Below, piece by piece: positions 33,354 to 42,546 of a DNA stretch of 64,000 nt. Under the pieces are notes generated by a model. It ran no database searches, was not told where the DNA came from, and saw nothing but the letters and a program-made list of their open reading frames with translations. Each line of letters starts with the position of its first letter. Position 1 is the stretch's first letter. The position numbers and the translations under genes were made by a program. This DNA is from an uncultured Eubacteriales bacterium (lineage in GTDB: Bacteria; Bacillota; Clostridia; Oscillospirales; Oscillospiraceae), in assembly GCA_900544295.1 (NCBI GenBank), contig UQUO01000009.1, positions 15,596-79,595 on the forward strand, read 5' to 3'.

Positions 33354-35156
33354 TCAGGTCAGCTCGATGCCGTATATCGTCCCGCTGCGATGGCCCACTA
33401 CCAGCCAGTTGCCGTACACCGCCGGCGATGCCTCTATAAGGCCGCCCAGGTTCTCGGAGTCCAGCATTTCGCCCGTGCGGGCGTCCAGCAGATAGATATA
33501 GTGCCCCGTCGTGCAGTAGAGCACATACGCGTCGCCGTTCTGGTCGTACACCAGCGTTGGGGTGGACCAGCTGTACACCTGCGTCACAAACTCCCAGACC
33601 TGCTCCCCCGTCTCCTTGTCCAGAGCCACCAGCTTGCCGCCGCTGGCCGTAGGCGTGCGCGCTATGGGGACGTAGATGAGGTCTGAAACGTTCTCCTTGC
33701 CGACGGCAATGCTGCCCTGCGTGCCGCCGGAGAGCTCCGCCACGGAGTAGCACTCGTAGTCCGTCTGCCAGACTATCTCCCCCGTCACCGCGTCTATCTT
33801 CCACACCGGCACCGTCGCCGTGTTGTAGGAGCGCCAGCCGAGATGGAAGGAGGTGCTCGCGTAGATGTACGGGTGGCCGTCCTCGATCTCCAGCACCGGC
33901 GTGCAGTTCGTGTCGTCCAGGGTGTCCTGCACCCAGTCCACGGTCAGGGTGTCAAGGTCGAGGCAGATGAGATGGCCGCCGTTGTCGGGGCAGATGAGAT
34001 GGCCCTGCCAGATGACGGGCGAGGCCTCGAAGCCCAGCCAGTACTGCCCGGTGCTCGCGTAGCGGATGGACTTATAGCGCCACTTTGCCGCGCGCGTCGG
34101 ATTCACGGAGATGGTCCCCGCCTCCTCGTCGTACTGCGTGCCGAGGGTGATGATGTAGATGACGCCGCTCTCGCCGCAGTAGATGAGCTTATCCGTCTCC
34201 GCGTCAATGAGGGGCGCGGAGTCGTACATCGGCCAGCCGCGCAGGGCGAAACCGTCGGCCGCGCCGAACTCGTAGAGGATGGAGAAGTCTATGAGGCTCA
34301 CCACGAAGACGTGGGAGGTGCCGTTGTAGCTGTTGTAGCCGCTGCCGACGTAGAGCAGCGGATAGCCCCTCGGGTCCAGGGTGCCTGTGCCTTTGAAGGT
34401 AAAGCCGAGGTTCAGCGAGTCGCGCGTGGGCTTGCCGGTCTCAAGCTCAAGGAAATAGATGTAGCCGTCCATGGCGGGGTATACTACCTCCACGAGGGTT
34501 TCCGCCTGCTTGGCCCAGTCGTACATGTTCATGATCTGCCGCGTCTCCTTGGGCCACTCGACGATGAGGGGCTGGCCCGTCCAGCCGTTGCCGGACCAGA
34601 AGGCCCCGTCGGGCGCCGTGAGGGAGCCGGTCGTGGCAGTCCAGCTCTTGCCGAACTGCTTCTGCGTGATGTTAGCCGTGCCGTAGGCGGCGCTGTCGCG
34701 GAAGTTGTTGCCGCGGAAGGTTATGACGCCGGGCAGGGCGCTGTACTCCTCGGGGTATCCGAAGTAGATGCCCGTGTCGTCCTCATAGCCCTCGGTGACC
34801 ATTTCTCCGTCGAGCATGATGCCCGTCTCCTGCAGGTAGTTGCCGGAGGCGGTGCTGTCCACGCTGTGCGGCTCGAAGGGCTCCGGCTCGGGCGTGGAGA
34901 CGGGGGTCTCCTCGGGCGCTGGGCTCTCAGTCTCGCCGCCGGGCTCGGGCGTCTCATGCTCGTCCCCGCCGCCCACGGGGGCGGTCACGGTCGGCTCATC
35001 CGTGGGGCCGGGCTTGTCCGCGCGATTGAGCGCTATGTTCTTGCCCACCACGATGCAGAGCACCACGACGAGCAGCGCCGCGATGGAGTACTGCACGACG
35101 ATCTTCACATGGCCGGGGTTGTACCTCCGCCTGCCGCGAGTTTGTCTCGTTCCCAT
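33354..35156 (-). CDS. Membrane-anchored PQQ-like beta-propeller repeat protein
   Basis: A 600-residue protein. A basic N-terminus and one membrane segment (IVVQYSIAALLVVVLCIVVG, about residues 19-38) are followed by an acidic Pro/Thr/Glu-rich linker (~60 residues). The propeller then runs from about residue 160 to the end. Blades show the recurring pattern LIVG/LICLDLDTLTVDWVQDTL, PVWKIDAVTGEIVWQTDYEC, KLVALDKETGEQVWEFVTQV and YIYLLDARTGEMLDSENLGG. It is probably an extracytoplasmic scaffold or binding protein, not a quinone enzyme, because no dehydrogenase active-site residues are evident. ATG after GGTGGTGGGAAA. Function is unknown. Confidence 0.8.
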   Translation of the reverse strand: MGTRQTRGRRRYNPGHVKIVVQYSIAALLVVVLCIVVGKNIALNRADKPGPTDEPTVTAPVGGGDEHETPEPGGETESPAPEETPVSTPEPEPFEPHSVDSTASGNYLQETGIMLDGEMVTEGYEDDTGIYFGYPEEYSALPGVITFRGNNFRDSAAYGTANITQKQFGKSWTATTGSLTAPDGAFWSGNGWTGQPLIVEWPKETRQIMNMYDWAKQAETLVEVVYPAMDGYIYFLELETGKPTRDSLNLGFTFKGTGTLDPRGYPLLYVGSGYNSYNGTSHVFVVSLIDFSILYEFGAADGFALRGWPMYDSAPLIDAETDKLIYCGESGVIYIITLGTQYDEEAGTISVNPTRAAKWRYKSIRYASTGQYWLGFEASPVIWQGHLICPDNGGHLICLDLDTLTVDWVQDTLDDTNCTPVLEIEDGHPYIYASTSFHLGWRSYNTATVPVWKIDAVTGEIVWQTDYECYSVAELSGGTQGSIAVGKENVSDLIYVPIARTPTASGGKLVALDKETGEQVWEFVTQVYSWSTPTLVYDQNGDAYVLYCTTGHYIYLLDARTGEMLDSENLGGLIEASPAVYGNWLVVGHRSGTIYGIELT

Positions 35157-35210
35157 TTTCCCACCACCAGATAGTTTGTATATCAGAGTATGAGTTTCTG
35201 TTCCCGCGTA

Positions 35211-36071
35211 TTACTCCGTGAAGTGTACGTGGTTGTTTATGTGGTCCTGGCAGAAGCAGTGATAGCCCGCGCAGCGTGAGCAGTAGCGGAACTCAAGCTC
35301 CGGGTAATCCGCGTCCGTGCGGCCGCAGACGGCGCACTTGTGCATGTAGTTTTTCTGCTTTGCGTCCTTCTTCATGCGGTGCAGCTCCTGCTGGAAGTTC
35401 ACCGTTTTGCGCCGCGCAGCGCGGGGGCGGAACAGGCCGCCCAGCGTGCTGCCGAAAAAGAGCAGGTAGTTCAAAATGGCGATGACCGGCATGATGCCCA
35501 GCAGTTTCAGGGTTCCGGGCAGGCTGATGAGCCCGTCCAGGATGCTGTAGGCGAAATAGGCCGCATCCAGCCAGGCCAGCCACTTCATCTTGAGGGGGAT
35601 GAAGAAGAAAAGCAGCACCATGTTGTCCGGATAGAGAGTTGCAAAGGCGAAGAAAAGCGAGTAGTTGATGTATACCGTGGACAGCGGCACCGGCAGGCCC
35701 GCGGCGAAGTAGACGATGAAGCCATAGACGATGGTGAGCAGCATGCCGGAGAGGTAGAAGATGGTGAAACGCCCCGCGCCCCACTCCCGTTCCAGCACGG
35801 AGCCGACAAAATAATAGAAGTACAGGGAGATGAGCAGCCAGATGCCGCTGTTTGTAGGCACAAAAACGAAGGTCACGAGCCTCCAGATCTGCCCGTGCAG
35901 TATCGCTGTGGGGCTGAAGGACAGCAGGCCGAGGAGCTGCCCGCTGCGGTCCATCATACTCAGCAGCCAGACCGCCGCCGTGCCTATGACGATGATGAGC
36001 ATGAGGTTCCTCACGCCGAACCTGGGGTGCCGGTAGCAGAACATGTCGATTTTTTTCATAAGGCCGGGCAT
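35211..36071 (-). CDS. Rhomboid-like membrane protein with C-terminal zinc-ribbon-like tail
   Basis: A 286-residue protein with about six hydrophobic segments in the rhomboid order (LHGQIWRLVTFVFVPTNSGI, WLLISLYFYYFVGSVLEREW, GAGRFTIFYLSGMLLTIVYG, YINYSLFFAFATLYPD). Where active rhomboid proteases have GxSG before the FAxLFP-like stretch, this protein reads YINY, so the nucleophilic Ser appears to be absent. The cytoplasmic tail carries CAVCGRTD ... YCSRCAGYHCFCQDH, a cysteine/histidine set that could bind zinc. GGAGGTAGATAT precedes the ATG. It lies 54 bases upstream of the PQQ gene on the same strand and may be co-transcribed. Confidence 0.75.
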   Translation of the reverse strand: MPGLMKKIDMFCYRHPRFGVRNLMLIIVIGTAAVWLLSMMDRSGQLLGLLSFSPTAILHGQIWRLVTFVFVPTNSGIWLLISLYFYYFVGSVLEREWGAGRFTIFYLSGMLLTIVYGFIVYFAAGLPVPLSTVYINYSLFFAFATLYPDNMVLLFFFIPLKMKWLAWLDAAYFAYSILDGLISLPGTLKLLGIMPVIAILNYLLFFGSTLGGLFRPRAARRKTVNFQQELHRMKKDAKQKNYMHKCAVCGRTDADYPELEFRYCSRCAGYHCFCQDHINNHVHFTE

Positions 36072-36190
36072 ATATCTACCTCCATGGGATGATTGCCGAG
36101 CGGCATACCAATATATATTACCACACTTTGCTTCACAAATAAAGGGCGAAAAAAGTCGTATGGGAGCAGACGGCGGCAGAGCACAAAATG

Positions 36191-36219
36191 TTCCTTCCCG
36201 CGCGCCGCTGTGTTATAAT
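36191..36219 (+). promoter_or_regulatory. Promoter of the DUF2461 gene
   Basis: TTCCTT - 17 bases - TATAAT, with the -10 box 23 bases before the TTG start codon. The -35 box is weak. Confidence 0.5.
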
Positions 36220-36242
36220 ACCCCGGAGAGGAGGCGCATATC

Positions 36243-36920
36243 TTGCCTTTTACCGACGATACCCTGGAATTTCTGGTGCGCAACAGGCTGACGGATTCTC
36301 GGCCCTGGTTCCATGAGCACCGGGAGGAATACGAAAAGCTCGTCGTCGAGCCCATGGCCGAGCTCGTCACGGCGCTGACGTCGGCCATGCTGGAGATAGA
36401 CCCGGCCATAATGTGCATACCGAAGGTGGGAAAAAGCATCTCGCGCATCTGGCGTGACACGCGGCGCGGGCCGGAGCTGCCCATCTTCCGCGACGTCATG
36501 TGGCTCACCTTCCTGCGCGCCAAACAGCAGGAGCTGCCTGGTTTCTGGTTCGAGTTTTCGCCCCGGCTGCTGCGCTGGGGCTGCGGCTGGTACCAGACCC
36601 CGCCCGCGACGATGGCCGAGCTCAGACAGCTCATCCTTGAAAACTCCACCGCTTGGCGCAAGGCCCGCCGCGCCTTTGAGGCGCAGCGCTCCTTCGTGCT
36701 CGAACCCGAGCGCTACAAGCGCAGCAAATACCCGGAGAGCTCCGCCGCGGAGCGGGAGTGGCTCGACCTCAAGAGCGCCTGCCTGACGCATTGCGAGGAC
36801 GGACTGGAGCTGCTCTTTTCCCCGGCGCTGCCGGGCAGGCTCGCGGAGGACTACAAGAGCATAGCCCCGGTCTATGAGCTTTTCATGGAGGCCTCAGCCC
36901 GGGCGCACGCACAGAAATAG
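36243..36920 (+). CDS. DUF2461-family protein
   Basis: A 225-residue cytoplasmic protein of a widespread conserved family without known function. FTDDTLEFLVRNRLTDSRPW with FHEHREEYEKLVVEPMAELV opens the domain. The next conserved part is KSISRIWRDTRRGPELPIFR, and LRWGCGWYQTPPATMAELRQ follows. Length is normal for the family. The start is TTG 36243 with GAGGAGG upstream. It is monocistronic, between a promoter and a strong terminator. Confidence 0.88.
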   Translation: MPFTDDTLEFLVRNRLTDSRPWFHEHREEYEKLVVEPMAELVTALTSAMLEIDPAIMCIPKVGKSISRIWRDTRRGPELPIFRDVMWLTFLRAKQQELPGFWFEFSPRLLRWGCGWYQTPPATMAELRQLILENSTAWRKARRAFEAQRSFVLEPERYKRSKYPESSAAEREWLDLKSACLTHCEDGLELLFSPALPGRLAEDYKSIAPVYELFMEASARAHAQK

Positions 36921-36931
36921 GCGCCGGATAG

Positions 36932-36966
36932 AGGCCGGAGGGCTTTCCCTCCGGCCTTTCTTTTTT
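36932..36966 (+). terminator. Terminator of the DUF2461 gene
   Basis: AGGCCGGAGGG - CTTT - CCCTCCGGCCT hairpin followed by TTCTTTTTT. Confidence 0.9.
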
Positions 36967-36981
36967 CCGGGCAGGAAATGT

Positions 36982-37010
36982 TTGTGAGCGGACGGGCTAT
37001 CTGTTATAAT
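36982..37010 (+). promoter_or_regulatory. Promoter of the response regulator/kinase/sensor operon
   Basis: TTGTGA - 17 bases - TATAAT, 42 bases before the response regulator start codon. Confidence 0.7.
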
Positions 37011-37051
37011 GGTGAAAAAACACGAAGAGCGTGGGAAAGGACAGGGTCCAG

Positions 37052-38332
37052 ATGAGCGCGAAGCCGCTTTACACCGTCATAGTCGCGGACGACGAGGACG
37101 AGCTCCGGGAGGCCGTCTGCACCATGATACCCTGGCAGGAGTTGGGCTTCTGCCTTGTTGGAAACGCCAGCAACGGGCTGGACGCCCTCCAGCTGGTCGA
37201 AAAGCTGGAGCCGGATCTGCTGCTGACGGACATACGCATGCCCTTCATCTCGGGCATCGAGCTGGCCCGGCAGGTGCGCGAGGTGCGCCCGGCCACGAAC
37301 ATCGCCTTCCTGAGCGGGCATGACGACTTCGAGTACGCCAAGCAGGCCATACAGTATAACATCATCAGCTATATGCTCAAACCCCTGACGATGGAGGGCC
37401 TGGGCGCAGAGCTGCAGAACATCCGCAGGAAGATAGACGCGCAGTACGCCATGTTCCGCCGCGCGCCCCGGGCGGAGGGTCCGGATGTGCGTGCCGCCGT
37501 GCTCATGCCCCTCGTGCTGGACGACTTTGCCGAGTCCGAGGACCTGGCCCACGCGGAGGCCTACGCCCGCCAGTGCGGCCTGCTGCGCGACAGGAACGAC
37601 AGGCCCTTTTACACGGTAATGGTCTCCACCCTGCTGGATCAGGAGGGCGCGAACCGCACGGCCCCGGCCTTTGTCGCCTCGGTGGAAAGGCTCGCGTCGA
37701 AGTACCTGCGCTCCGTGAGCTTTTTCGCCTCCGGCAAGGTAATAAGCGTGCTGCTGGGCAATGCCTCGGACTTTGACGAGTACCTGCACATTCTCGCGGA
37801 CGAGCTGCCCCAGATGGCGGAGCGCGTGCTGGGCCGCCGCTGCCGCATAGGCGTCAGCCGCATGGTGCGCGGCCTGTCAGAGCTGCACGGGGCCTACCGC
37901 GAGGCTATGGAGGCCCTGCGCCAGGGCGACCGCTCGGAGGGCGGCGCGCAGTTTATAAGCGACCTCGCCCCGGCCGCCCGGGGCGGGAGCCTGCTGTGCC
38001 GCCGCGCCCTTGAGGCAATAGACCAGAACTACATGGACGCCGGGCTCTCCCTTGTCTCCATCAGCGGCATGCTCGACGTCAGCCCCAACCACCTGAGCGC
38101 CTGCATCAAGAAATACGCCGGCGAGACCTTCATAAACATCCTCATCCGCAAGCGCATGGAGGCCGCGCGGGAGCTGCTCGTCTCCACCCCGCTCCGGGTC
38201 CAGGAGGTCTCCCGCCGCTGCGGCTACACGGACCAGCACTATTTCAGCTACTGCTTCAAGAAATACAGCGGCGAGTCCCCCAACGCGCTCAGGCGCAGGC
38301 TGGAGGCGGAAAGGCCGGGTGAGGCCACTTGA
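37052..38332 (+). CDS. YesN-like response regulator with AraC-type DNA-binding domain
   Basis: A 426-residue transcription factor. The N-terminal receiver (residues ~5-125) has the acidic pocket DDEDE, phosphoacceptor Asp60 in DLLLTDIRMPF, and the Thr/Ser and Lys switch residues in AFLSGHDDFEYAKQAI and SYMLKPLTMEG. A middle region of ~190 residues links to an AraC-type double helix-turn-helix at the C-terminus (LSLVSISGMLDVSPNHLSAC; VQEVSRRCGYTDQHYFSYCF). The ATG at 37052 is chosen; an in-frame GTG seven codons upstream lacks a ribosome site. It overlaps the kinase gene by 4 bases. Its likely target is the mgl operon downstream. Confidence 0.92.
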   Translation: MSAKPLYTVIVADDEDELREAVCTMIPWQELGFCLVGNASNGLDALQLVEKLEPDLLLTDIRMPFISGIELARQVREVRPATNIAFLSGHDDFEYAKQAIQYNIISYMLKPLTMEGLGAELQNIRRKIDAQYAMFRRAPRAEGPDVRAAVLMPLVLDDFAESEDLAHAEAYARQCGLLRDRNDRPFYTVMVSTLLDQEGANRTAPAFVASVERLASKYLRSVSFFASGKVISVLLGNASDFDEYLHILADELPQMAERVLGRRCRIGVSRMVRGLSELHGAYREAMEALRQGDRSEGGAQFISDLAPAARGGSLLCRRALEAIDQNYMDAGLSLVSISGMLDVSPNHLSACIKKYAGETFINILIRKRMEAARELLVSTPLRVQEVSRRCGYTDQHYFSYCFKKYSGESPNALRRRLEAERPGEAT

Positions 38333-40047
38333 ACGCCAGGGCTCCGCGCACCGGGCTGCGCATAACCACCATCCTCGTCACCATGGTCGTCGGCACGGTG
38401 GCCATCATCCTGCTGTGCTGTATCCTGCTCTTTCTCGACCGCTACCGGAGCGCCATGGTCCAGAGCGCCCGCACGAGCAGCTCCCAGGCCGTCTCCCAGG
38501 TCTCGAACACCGTGGGCAGCTATCTCCGGGACATGGGCCAGGCCATGGAGCTCGTCGAGCAGTCCGTCTCCGAGAGCGGGGAAAGCCGGGACTGGCTGCT
38601 GGCCGCCTTCCTGAAATACCGCCCGGACGTCGTGGCCGTCACGAGCTACTCCGCCGGGGGCGAGCTGCTCGACTGCTGGTCCCCCGGCCGGGAGCCGAGG
38701 GAGAACATCTTCCAGAACCTCTCCTTCGACCTGAGCGCGGCCCGGGAGAGCGAGGGCGCCTACATGACGGCCCCGCACGTCGAGACCATCTTCGAGGGCT
38801 ACTATCCCTGGGTGGTCACCATGACCGCCCCGCTTGAGGGCGGGGGCGAGGCCGCATGGGTCTCCCTGGACATCAGCTTCTCCAGCATTTCTAGCTACCT
38901 CAAAAACGTCAGCATCGGCCAGCGCGGCTATTGCTTCCTCATGGACAGGGAGGGCAACATCGTCTACCACCCCCAGCAGCAGCTGCTCTACGCCGGGCTG
39001 AAGAGCGAGGACACGGAGGCTCTCGCCGCACTGGCGGACGGCGACTACGCGGACGACACCGTCATCTACTGCCTGGCGAGCGTCGAGGGCAGCGACTGGC
39101 GCGCCGTCGGCGTCAGCTACGTGGACGAGCTCGTGAACCGCAACGTGAACGACATGATACGCCTCTCCTGCCTGCTGGCCGTGGTCGTGCTGGGCGCGGC
39201 GCTGCTGACCAGCTGGCTGCTCTTCCGCTTCCTGGGCCGGCCGCTGCGCGGCCTCGCCTCGGCCATGGAGAGCTTCGAATCCGACGCGGACCACTTCGCC
39301 TACAAGCCCGTAGGCGGCACCCGGGAGGTGCAGGAGCTTTCGGACAGCTTCGAGCACATGGTGCTGCGCATACAGGAGCTCATGACCACCGTGCGTGAGG
39401 AGGAGATAAACCTCCGCAAGACCGAGCTGAAGGCGCTCCAGGCCCAGATAAACCCCCACTTCCTCTACAACACCCTGGACTCCATCGCCTGGATGTGCGA
39501 GCAGGGCCGCAACGCCGACGCCGTGCGCATGGTCCACGCCCTGGCGCGCCTGTTTCGCATCAGCATCAGCCGCGGCCACGAGCTTATACCCATCGCCAAG
39601 GAGATAGAGCACGCCGAGAGCTACCTCCAGATCCAGATGTACCGCTATAAAAACCAGTTCACCTACGACTTCGACGTGGACCCCGACTGCCTGGGCTACT
39701 ACTGCAACAAGATAACCCTCCAGCCCATCATCGAAAACTCCATCAACCACGGCCTGGACCTCATGGTGGACGAGGGGCGCATAGACGTGCTGGTGAGGCA
39801 GGACGGGGACGACATCGTCTTCTCCGTCCGGGACAACGGCGTGGGCATGAGCGGGGAACAGATCGAGGCCATCATGCAGCACGGCCCCACGGACCGCACA
39901 GGCATCGGCATCAAGAACGTCAACGACAGGCTCAAGATCTATTTCGGCAAAAGCTACGGCCTGCACATCACCAGCGAGCCGGACATCGGCACCTGCGTCG
40001 AGATACGCATGCCGAAGATAAAGGAGGGCGACCATGAGACGAAGTAG
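38329..40047 (+). CDS. YesM-like membrane sensor histidine kinase
   Basis: A 572-residue kinase. Two membrane segments (about residues 11-36 and 280-300) enclose an extracytoplasmic dCache-like sensor (~240 residues, with VAVTSYSAGGELLDCWSPGR and GQRGYCFLMDREGNIVYHPQ). A HAMP-type linker follows. The His_kinase motif LKALQAQINPHFLYNTLDSI carries His377. The ATP-binding boxes are LQPIIENSINHGL, VRDNGVGMS and GIGIKNVNDRLKIYFG. The TTG start (38329) overlaps the regulator stop as TTGA. It overlaps the sensor lipoprotein gene by 14 bases. Confidence 0.93.
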   Translation: MNARAPRTGLRITTILVTMVVGTVAIILLCCILLFLDRYRSAMVQSARTSSSQAVSQVSNTVGSYLRDMGQAMELVEQSVSESGESRDWLLAAFLKYRPDVVAVTSYSAGGELLDCWSPGREPRENIFQNLSFDLSAARESEGAYMTAPHVETIFEGYYPWVVTMTAPLEGGGEAAWVSLDISFSSISSYLKNVSIGQRGYCFLMDREGNIVYHPQQQLLYAGLKSEDTEALAALADGDYADDTVIYCLASVEGSDWRAVGVSYVDELVNRNVNDMIRLSCLLAVVVLGAALLTSWLLFRFLGRPLRGLASAMESFESDADHFAYKPVGGTREVQELSDSFEHMVLRIQELMTTVREEEINLRKTELKALQAQINPHFLYNTLDSIAWMCEQGRNADAVRMVHALARLFRISISRGHELIPIAKEIEHAESYLQIQMYRYKNQFTYDFDVDPDCLGYYCNKITLQPIIENSINHGLDLMVDEGRIDVLVRQDGDDIVFSVRDNGVGMSGEQIEAIMQHGPTDRTGIGIKNVNDRLKIYFGKSYGLHITSEPDIGTCVEIRMPKIKEGDHETK

Positions 40048-40999
40048 CCGCGCGCTCTGCTGCATCCTTTTCTGCGCCCTGCTCCTTTCCGGCTGCGGGA
40101 CGGGCGCCGAGCTCCGGCAGCATTCCGTGGCCCTTGTGGCAAAGTCCACACAGACGGAGTTCTGGCTGTCCGTCTTCGCCGGGGCCGAGGCAGCCGCAAC
40201 GGAGTATAACGTCGCCCTGAGCATAATAGGCCCGGATACGGAGGAGGATTACGAGACGCAGAACCGCATGGTCGCGGACGCCGTTGCCGCCGGGGCCGAG
40301 GCCATAGTCTTCTCCGCCATAGACTACGAGAACAACGCCTCCGCCATAGACGAGGCCGCGCGCGCCGGGGTGAAGATAGTCGCCATAGACAGCTCCGTCG
40401 CCTCGGACATGGTCAGCACCTACATAGGCACGGACAACTACGCCGCAGGTCAGATGGCCGCGCGCGCCGCTCTTGAGCGCGTGGAGGGCCCCCTTACCGT
40501 AGGCGTCGTCAATTACGACATAAGCAGCGCCAACGGCCAGGAGCGGGAGCACGGCGCGCTCGCCGTCCTGGAGGAGAGCGGCCGCGCCGAAATAGCCGCC
40601 GTCATCAACACCCTGGCCGAGGCCGGAAAGGCCCGGGAGGACACCACCGCCATGCTCGAAGAGCACCCGGACATAAACGTCCTGCTCGCCTTCAACGAGC
40701 CCACCAGCGTCGGCGCCGCCGAGGCCGTGAAGGAGCTGGGCCTGTCAGAGAGCGTCTTCCTTGTCGGCTTCGACTCCAACGTCGCCACCGTGGACGGGCT
40801 CCAGGACGGCTGCGTGGACGCCCTTGTGGTCCAGAACCCCTACGCCATGGGCTACCTCGGCGTCGAGAGCGCCTACAAACTGCTCACGGGCCAGGACTCC
40901 GGACTGGCAAAGACTGTGGATACATCCACCCAGGTGGTGGATAGGGAAAATATGTTTTCTATGGACAGCCAGAAGGCCCTGTTCGCCTTTGAACAGTAA
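40034..40999 (+). CDS. Sugar-binding-like lipoprotein, probable sensor of the kinase
   Basis: A 321-residue periplasmic-binding-fold (peripla_BP_4, RbsB-like) lipoprotein. The lipobox is LLLSGC with Cys21. SVALVAKSTQTEFWLSVFAG, AGAEAIVFSAIDYENNASAI, AIDSSVASDMVSTYIGTDNY and FLVGFDSNVATVDGLQDG are typical ribose/galactose-binding stretches. It is co-encoded and overlaps with the kinase gene, not with a permease. This is the layout of three-component systems such as XylFII-LytS-YesN, where the binding protein presents sugar to the kinase. Its ligand is probably galactose, given the downstream mgl genes, but that is inferred. Confidence 0.85.
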   Translation: MRRSSRALCCILFCALLLSGCGTGAELRQHSVALVAKSTQTEFWLSVFAGAEAAATEYNVALSIIGPDTEEDYETQNRMVADAVAAGAEAIVFSAIDYENNASAIDEAARAGVKIVAIDSSVASDMVSTYIGTDNYAAGQMAARAALERVEGPLTVGVVNYDISSANGQEREHGALAVLEESGRAEIAAVINTLAEAGKAREDTTAMLEEHPDINVLLAFNEPTSVGAAEAVKELGLSESVFLVGFDSNVATVDGLQDGCVDALVVQNPYAMGYLGVESAYKLLTGQDSGLAKTVDTSTQVVDRENMFSMDSQKALFAFEQ

Positions 41000-41095
41000 A
41001 TTTCTTGTGCTTGTTGCATAATTCTTCATGGCCAATTTTTAATATTTTATCAGGTTCAAATAAAATTTTCTACCTCCTTTCAGTGATATTTCACC

Positions 41096-41124
41096 TTGTT
41101 TTTCCAACCAAATTTTAATATGAT
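41096..41124 (+). promoter_or_regulatory. Promoter of the mgl operon
   Basis: TTGTTT - 17 bases - TATGAT, 67 bases before the mglB start codon in a 191-base AT-rich gap (41000-41190) that would also hold binding sites for the YesN-like regulator. Confidence 0.65.
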
Positions 41125-41190
41125 TTATATATGAGGGACAGGCGCGGCCAGGCCGCCCTGTTCAATTCGAAATGAAAAAGGAGAATTGCC

Positions 41191-42510
41191 ATGAAGAAAC
41201 TTCTTGCCCTGCTTCTCGCACTCGTCATGGTCTTCGCGCTTGCCGCCTGCGGCGGGACCGAAGGCACCCCCTCTGACGCGCCCGCCAGCGACGCTCCGGC
41301 CAGCGACGCTCCGGCCAGCGAGGCTCCCGCCGACAGCGGCGACGGCACCGTTGCCAACAAGGATAAGCCCCTGGTCTGGTTCAACCGCCAGCCCTCCAAC
41401 AGCACCACCGGCGAGCTCGACATGGCCGCTCTGACCTTCAACGACAACACCTACTACGTCGGCTTCGACGCGAACCAGGGCGCCGAGCTCCAGGGCACCA
41501 TGATCCTTGAGTACATCCAGAACAACATCGAGGGCCTCGACCGCAACGGCGACGGCATCATCGGCTACGTCCTGGCCATCGGCGACATCGGCCACAACGA
41601 CTCCATCGCCCGTACCCGCGGCGTGCGCAGCGCGCTCGGCACCGCCGTCGAGGTTGACGGCGTCATCGACAGCACCCCCGTCGGCACCAACATTGACGGC
41701 ACCTCCGCCTACGTCAAGGACGGCGAGCTCGAGATCAACGGCACCACCTACATCGTCCGTGAGCTGGCCTCTCAGGAGATGAAGAACTCCGCCGGCGCCA
41801 CCTGGGACGCCGCCACCGCCGGCAACGCCATCGGCACCTGGGCTTCCTCCTTCGGCGACCAGATCGACGTCGTCGCCTCCAACAACGACGGCATGGGCAT
41901 GTCCATGTTCCTCGCCTGGTCCAAGGCTGAGGGCGTGCCCACCTTCGGTTACGACGCCAACTCCGACGCCGTTGCCGCCATCGCCGAGGGCTACGGCGGC
42001 ACCATCAGCCAGCACGCCGACGTGCAGGCCTACCTGACCCTCCGCGTCCTGCGCAACGCCCTTGACGGCGTGGACATCGACACCGGTATCGGCACCGCCG
42101 ACGACGCTGGCAATGTCCTGAGCGACGAGGTCTTCTACTACGACGAGGCCTCCCGCAGCTACTACGCCCTGAACGTGGCCGTGACCGCTGAGAACTACGA
42201 GAGCTTCCTCGACTCCACCGTCACCTACGAGCCCGTTTCCAACCAGCTCGACGCGACTGCCCACCCGACCAAGAACGTCTGGCTGAACATCTACAACTCC
42301 GCCGACAACTTCCTGGGCTCCACCTACCAGCCGCTGCTCCAGAAGTACGACGACCTGCTGAACCTGAACGTTGAGTACATAGCCGGCGACGGCCAGACCG
42401 AGTCCAACATCACGAACCGTCTGGGCAACCCCGACATGTACGACGCCTTCGCCATCAACATGGTGAAGACCGACAACGCCGCCTCCTACACCGGCATCCT
42501 GAGCCAGTGA
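41191..42510 (+). CDS. mglB: Galactose/methyl-galactoside-binding lipoprotein MglB
   Basis: A 439-residue high-affinity receptor of the Mgl ABC importer. The signal peptide ends in LAAC (Cys20), followed by the repeated linker ASDAPASDAPASEAPADSG. The binding domain has YYVGFDANQGAELQGTMILE. An EF-hand-like calcium loop DRNGDGIIGYV matches the calcium site of the E. coli galactose-binding protein. VVASNNDGMGMSMFLAWSKA and VPTFGYDANSDAVAAI match the sugar-contact and hinge parts. It is longer than E. coli MglB (about 330) because of the linker and ~100 extra C-terminal residues. Start ATG after AAAAAGGAGAATTGCC. Confidence 0.92.
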   Translation: MKKLLALLLALVMVFALAACGGTEGTPSDAPASDAPASDAPASEAPADSGDGTVANKDKPLVWFNRQPSNSTTGELDMAALTFNDNTYYVGFDANQGAELQGTMILEYIQNNIEGLDRNGDGIIGYVLAIGDIGHNDSIARTRGVRSALGTAVEVDGVIDSTPVGTNIDGTSAYVKDGELEINGTTYIVRELASQEMKNSAGATWDAATAGNAIGTWASSFGDQIDVVASNNDGMGMSMFLAWSKAEGVPTFGYDANSDAVAAIAEGYGGTISQHADVQAYLTLRVLRNALDGVDIDTGIGTADDAGNVLSDEVFYYDEASRSYYALNVAVTAENYESFLDSTVTYEPVSNQLDATAHPTKNVWLNIYNSADNFLGSTYQPLLQKYDDLLNLNVEYIAGDGQTESNITNRLGNPDMYDAFAINMVKTDNAASYTGILSQ

Positions 42511-42546
42511 TCAGCGCGCAGTAAAACTCACAGTTAACTGAAACCT

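Noticed and set aside
41281..41340. Tandem repeat GCCAGCGACGCTCCG in mglB
   Set aside because: It encodes the Ala-Ser-Asp-Ala-Pro lipoprotein linker and is ordinary low-complexity coding sequence, not a separate element.
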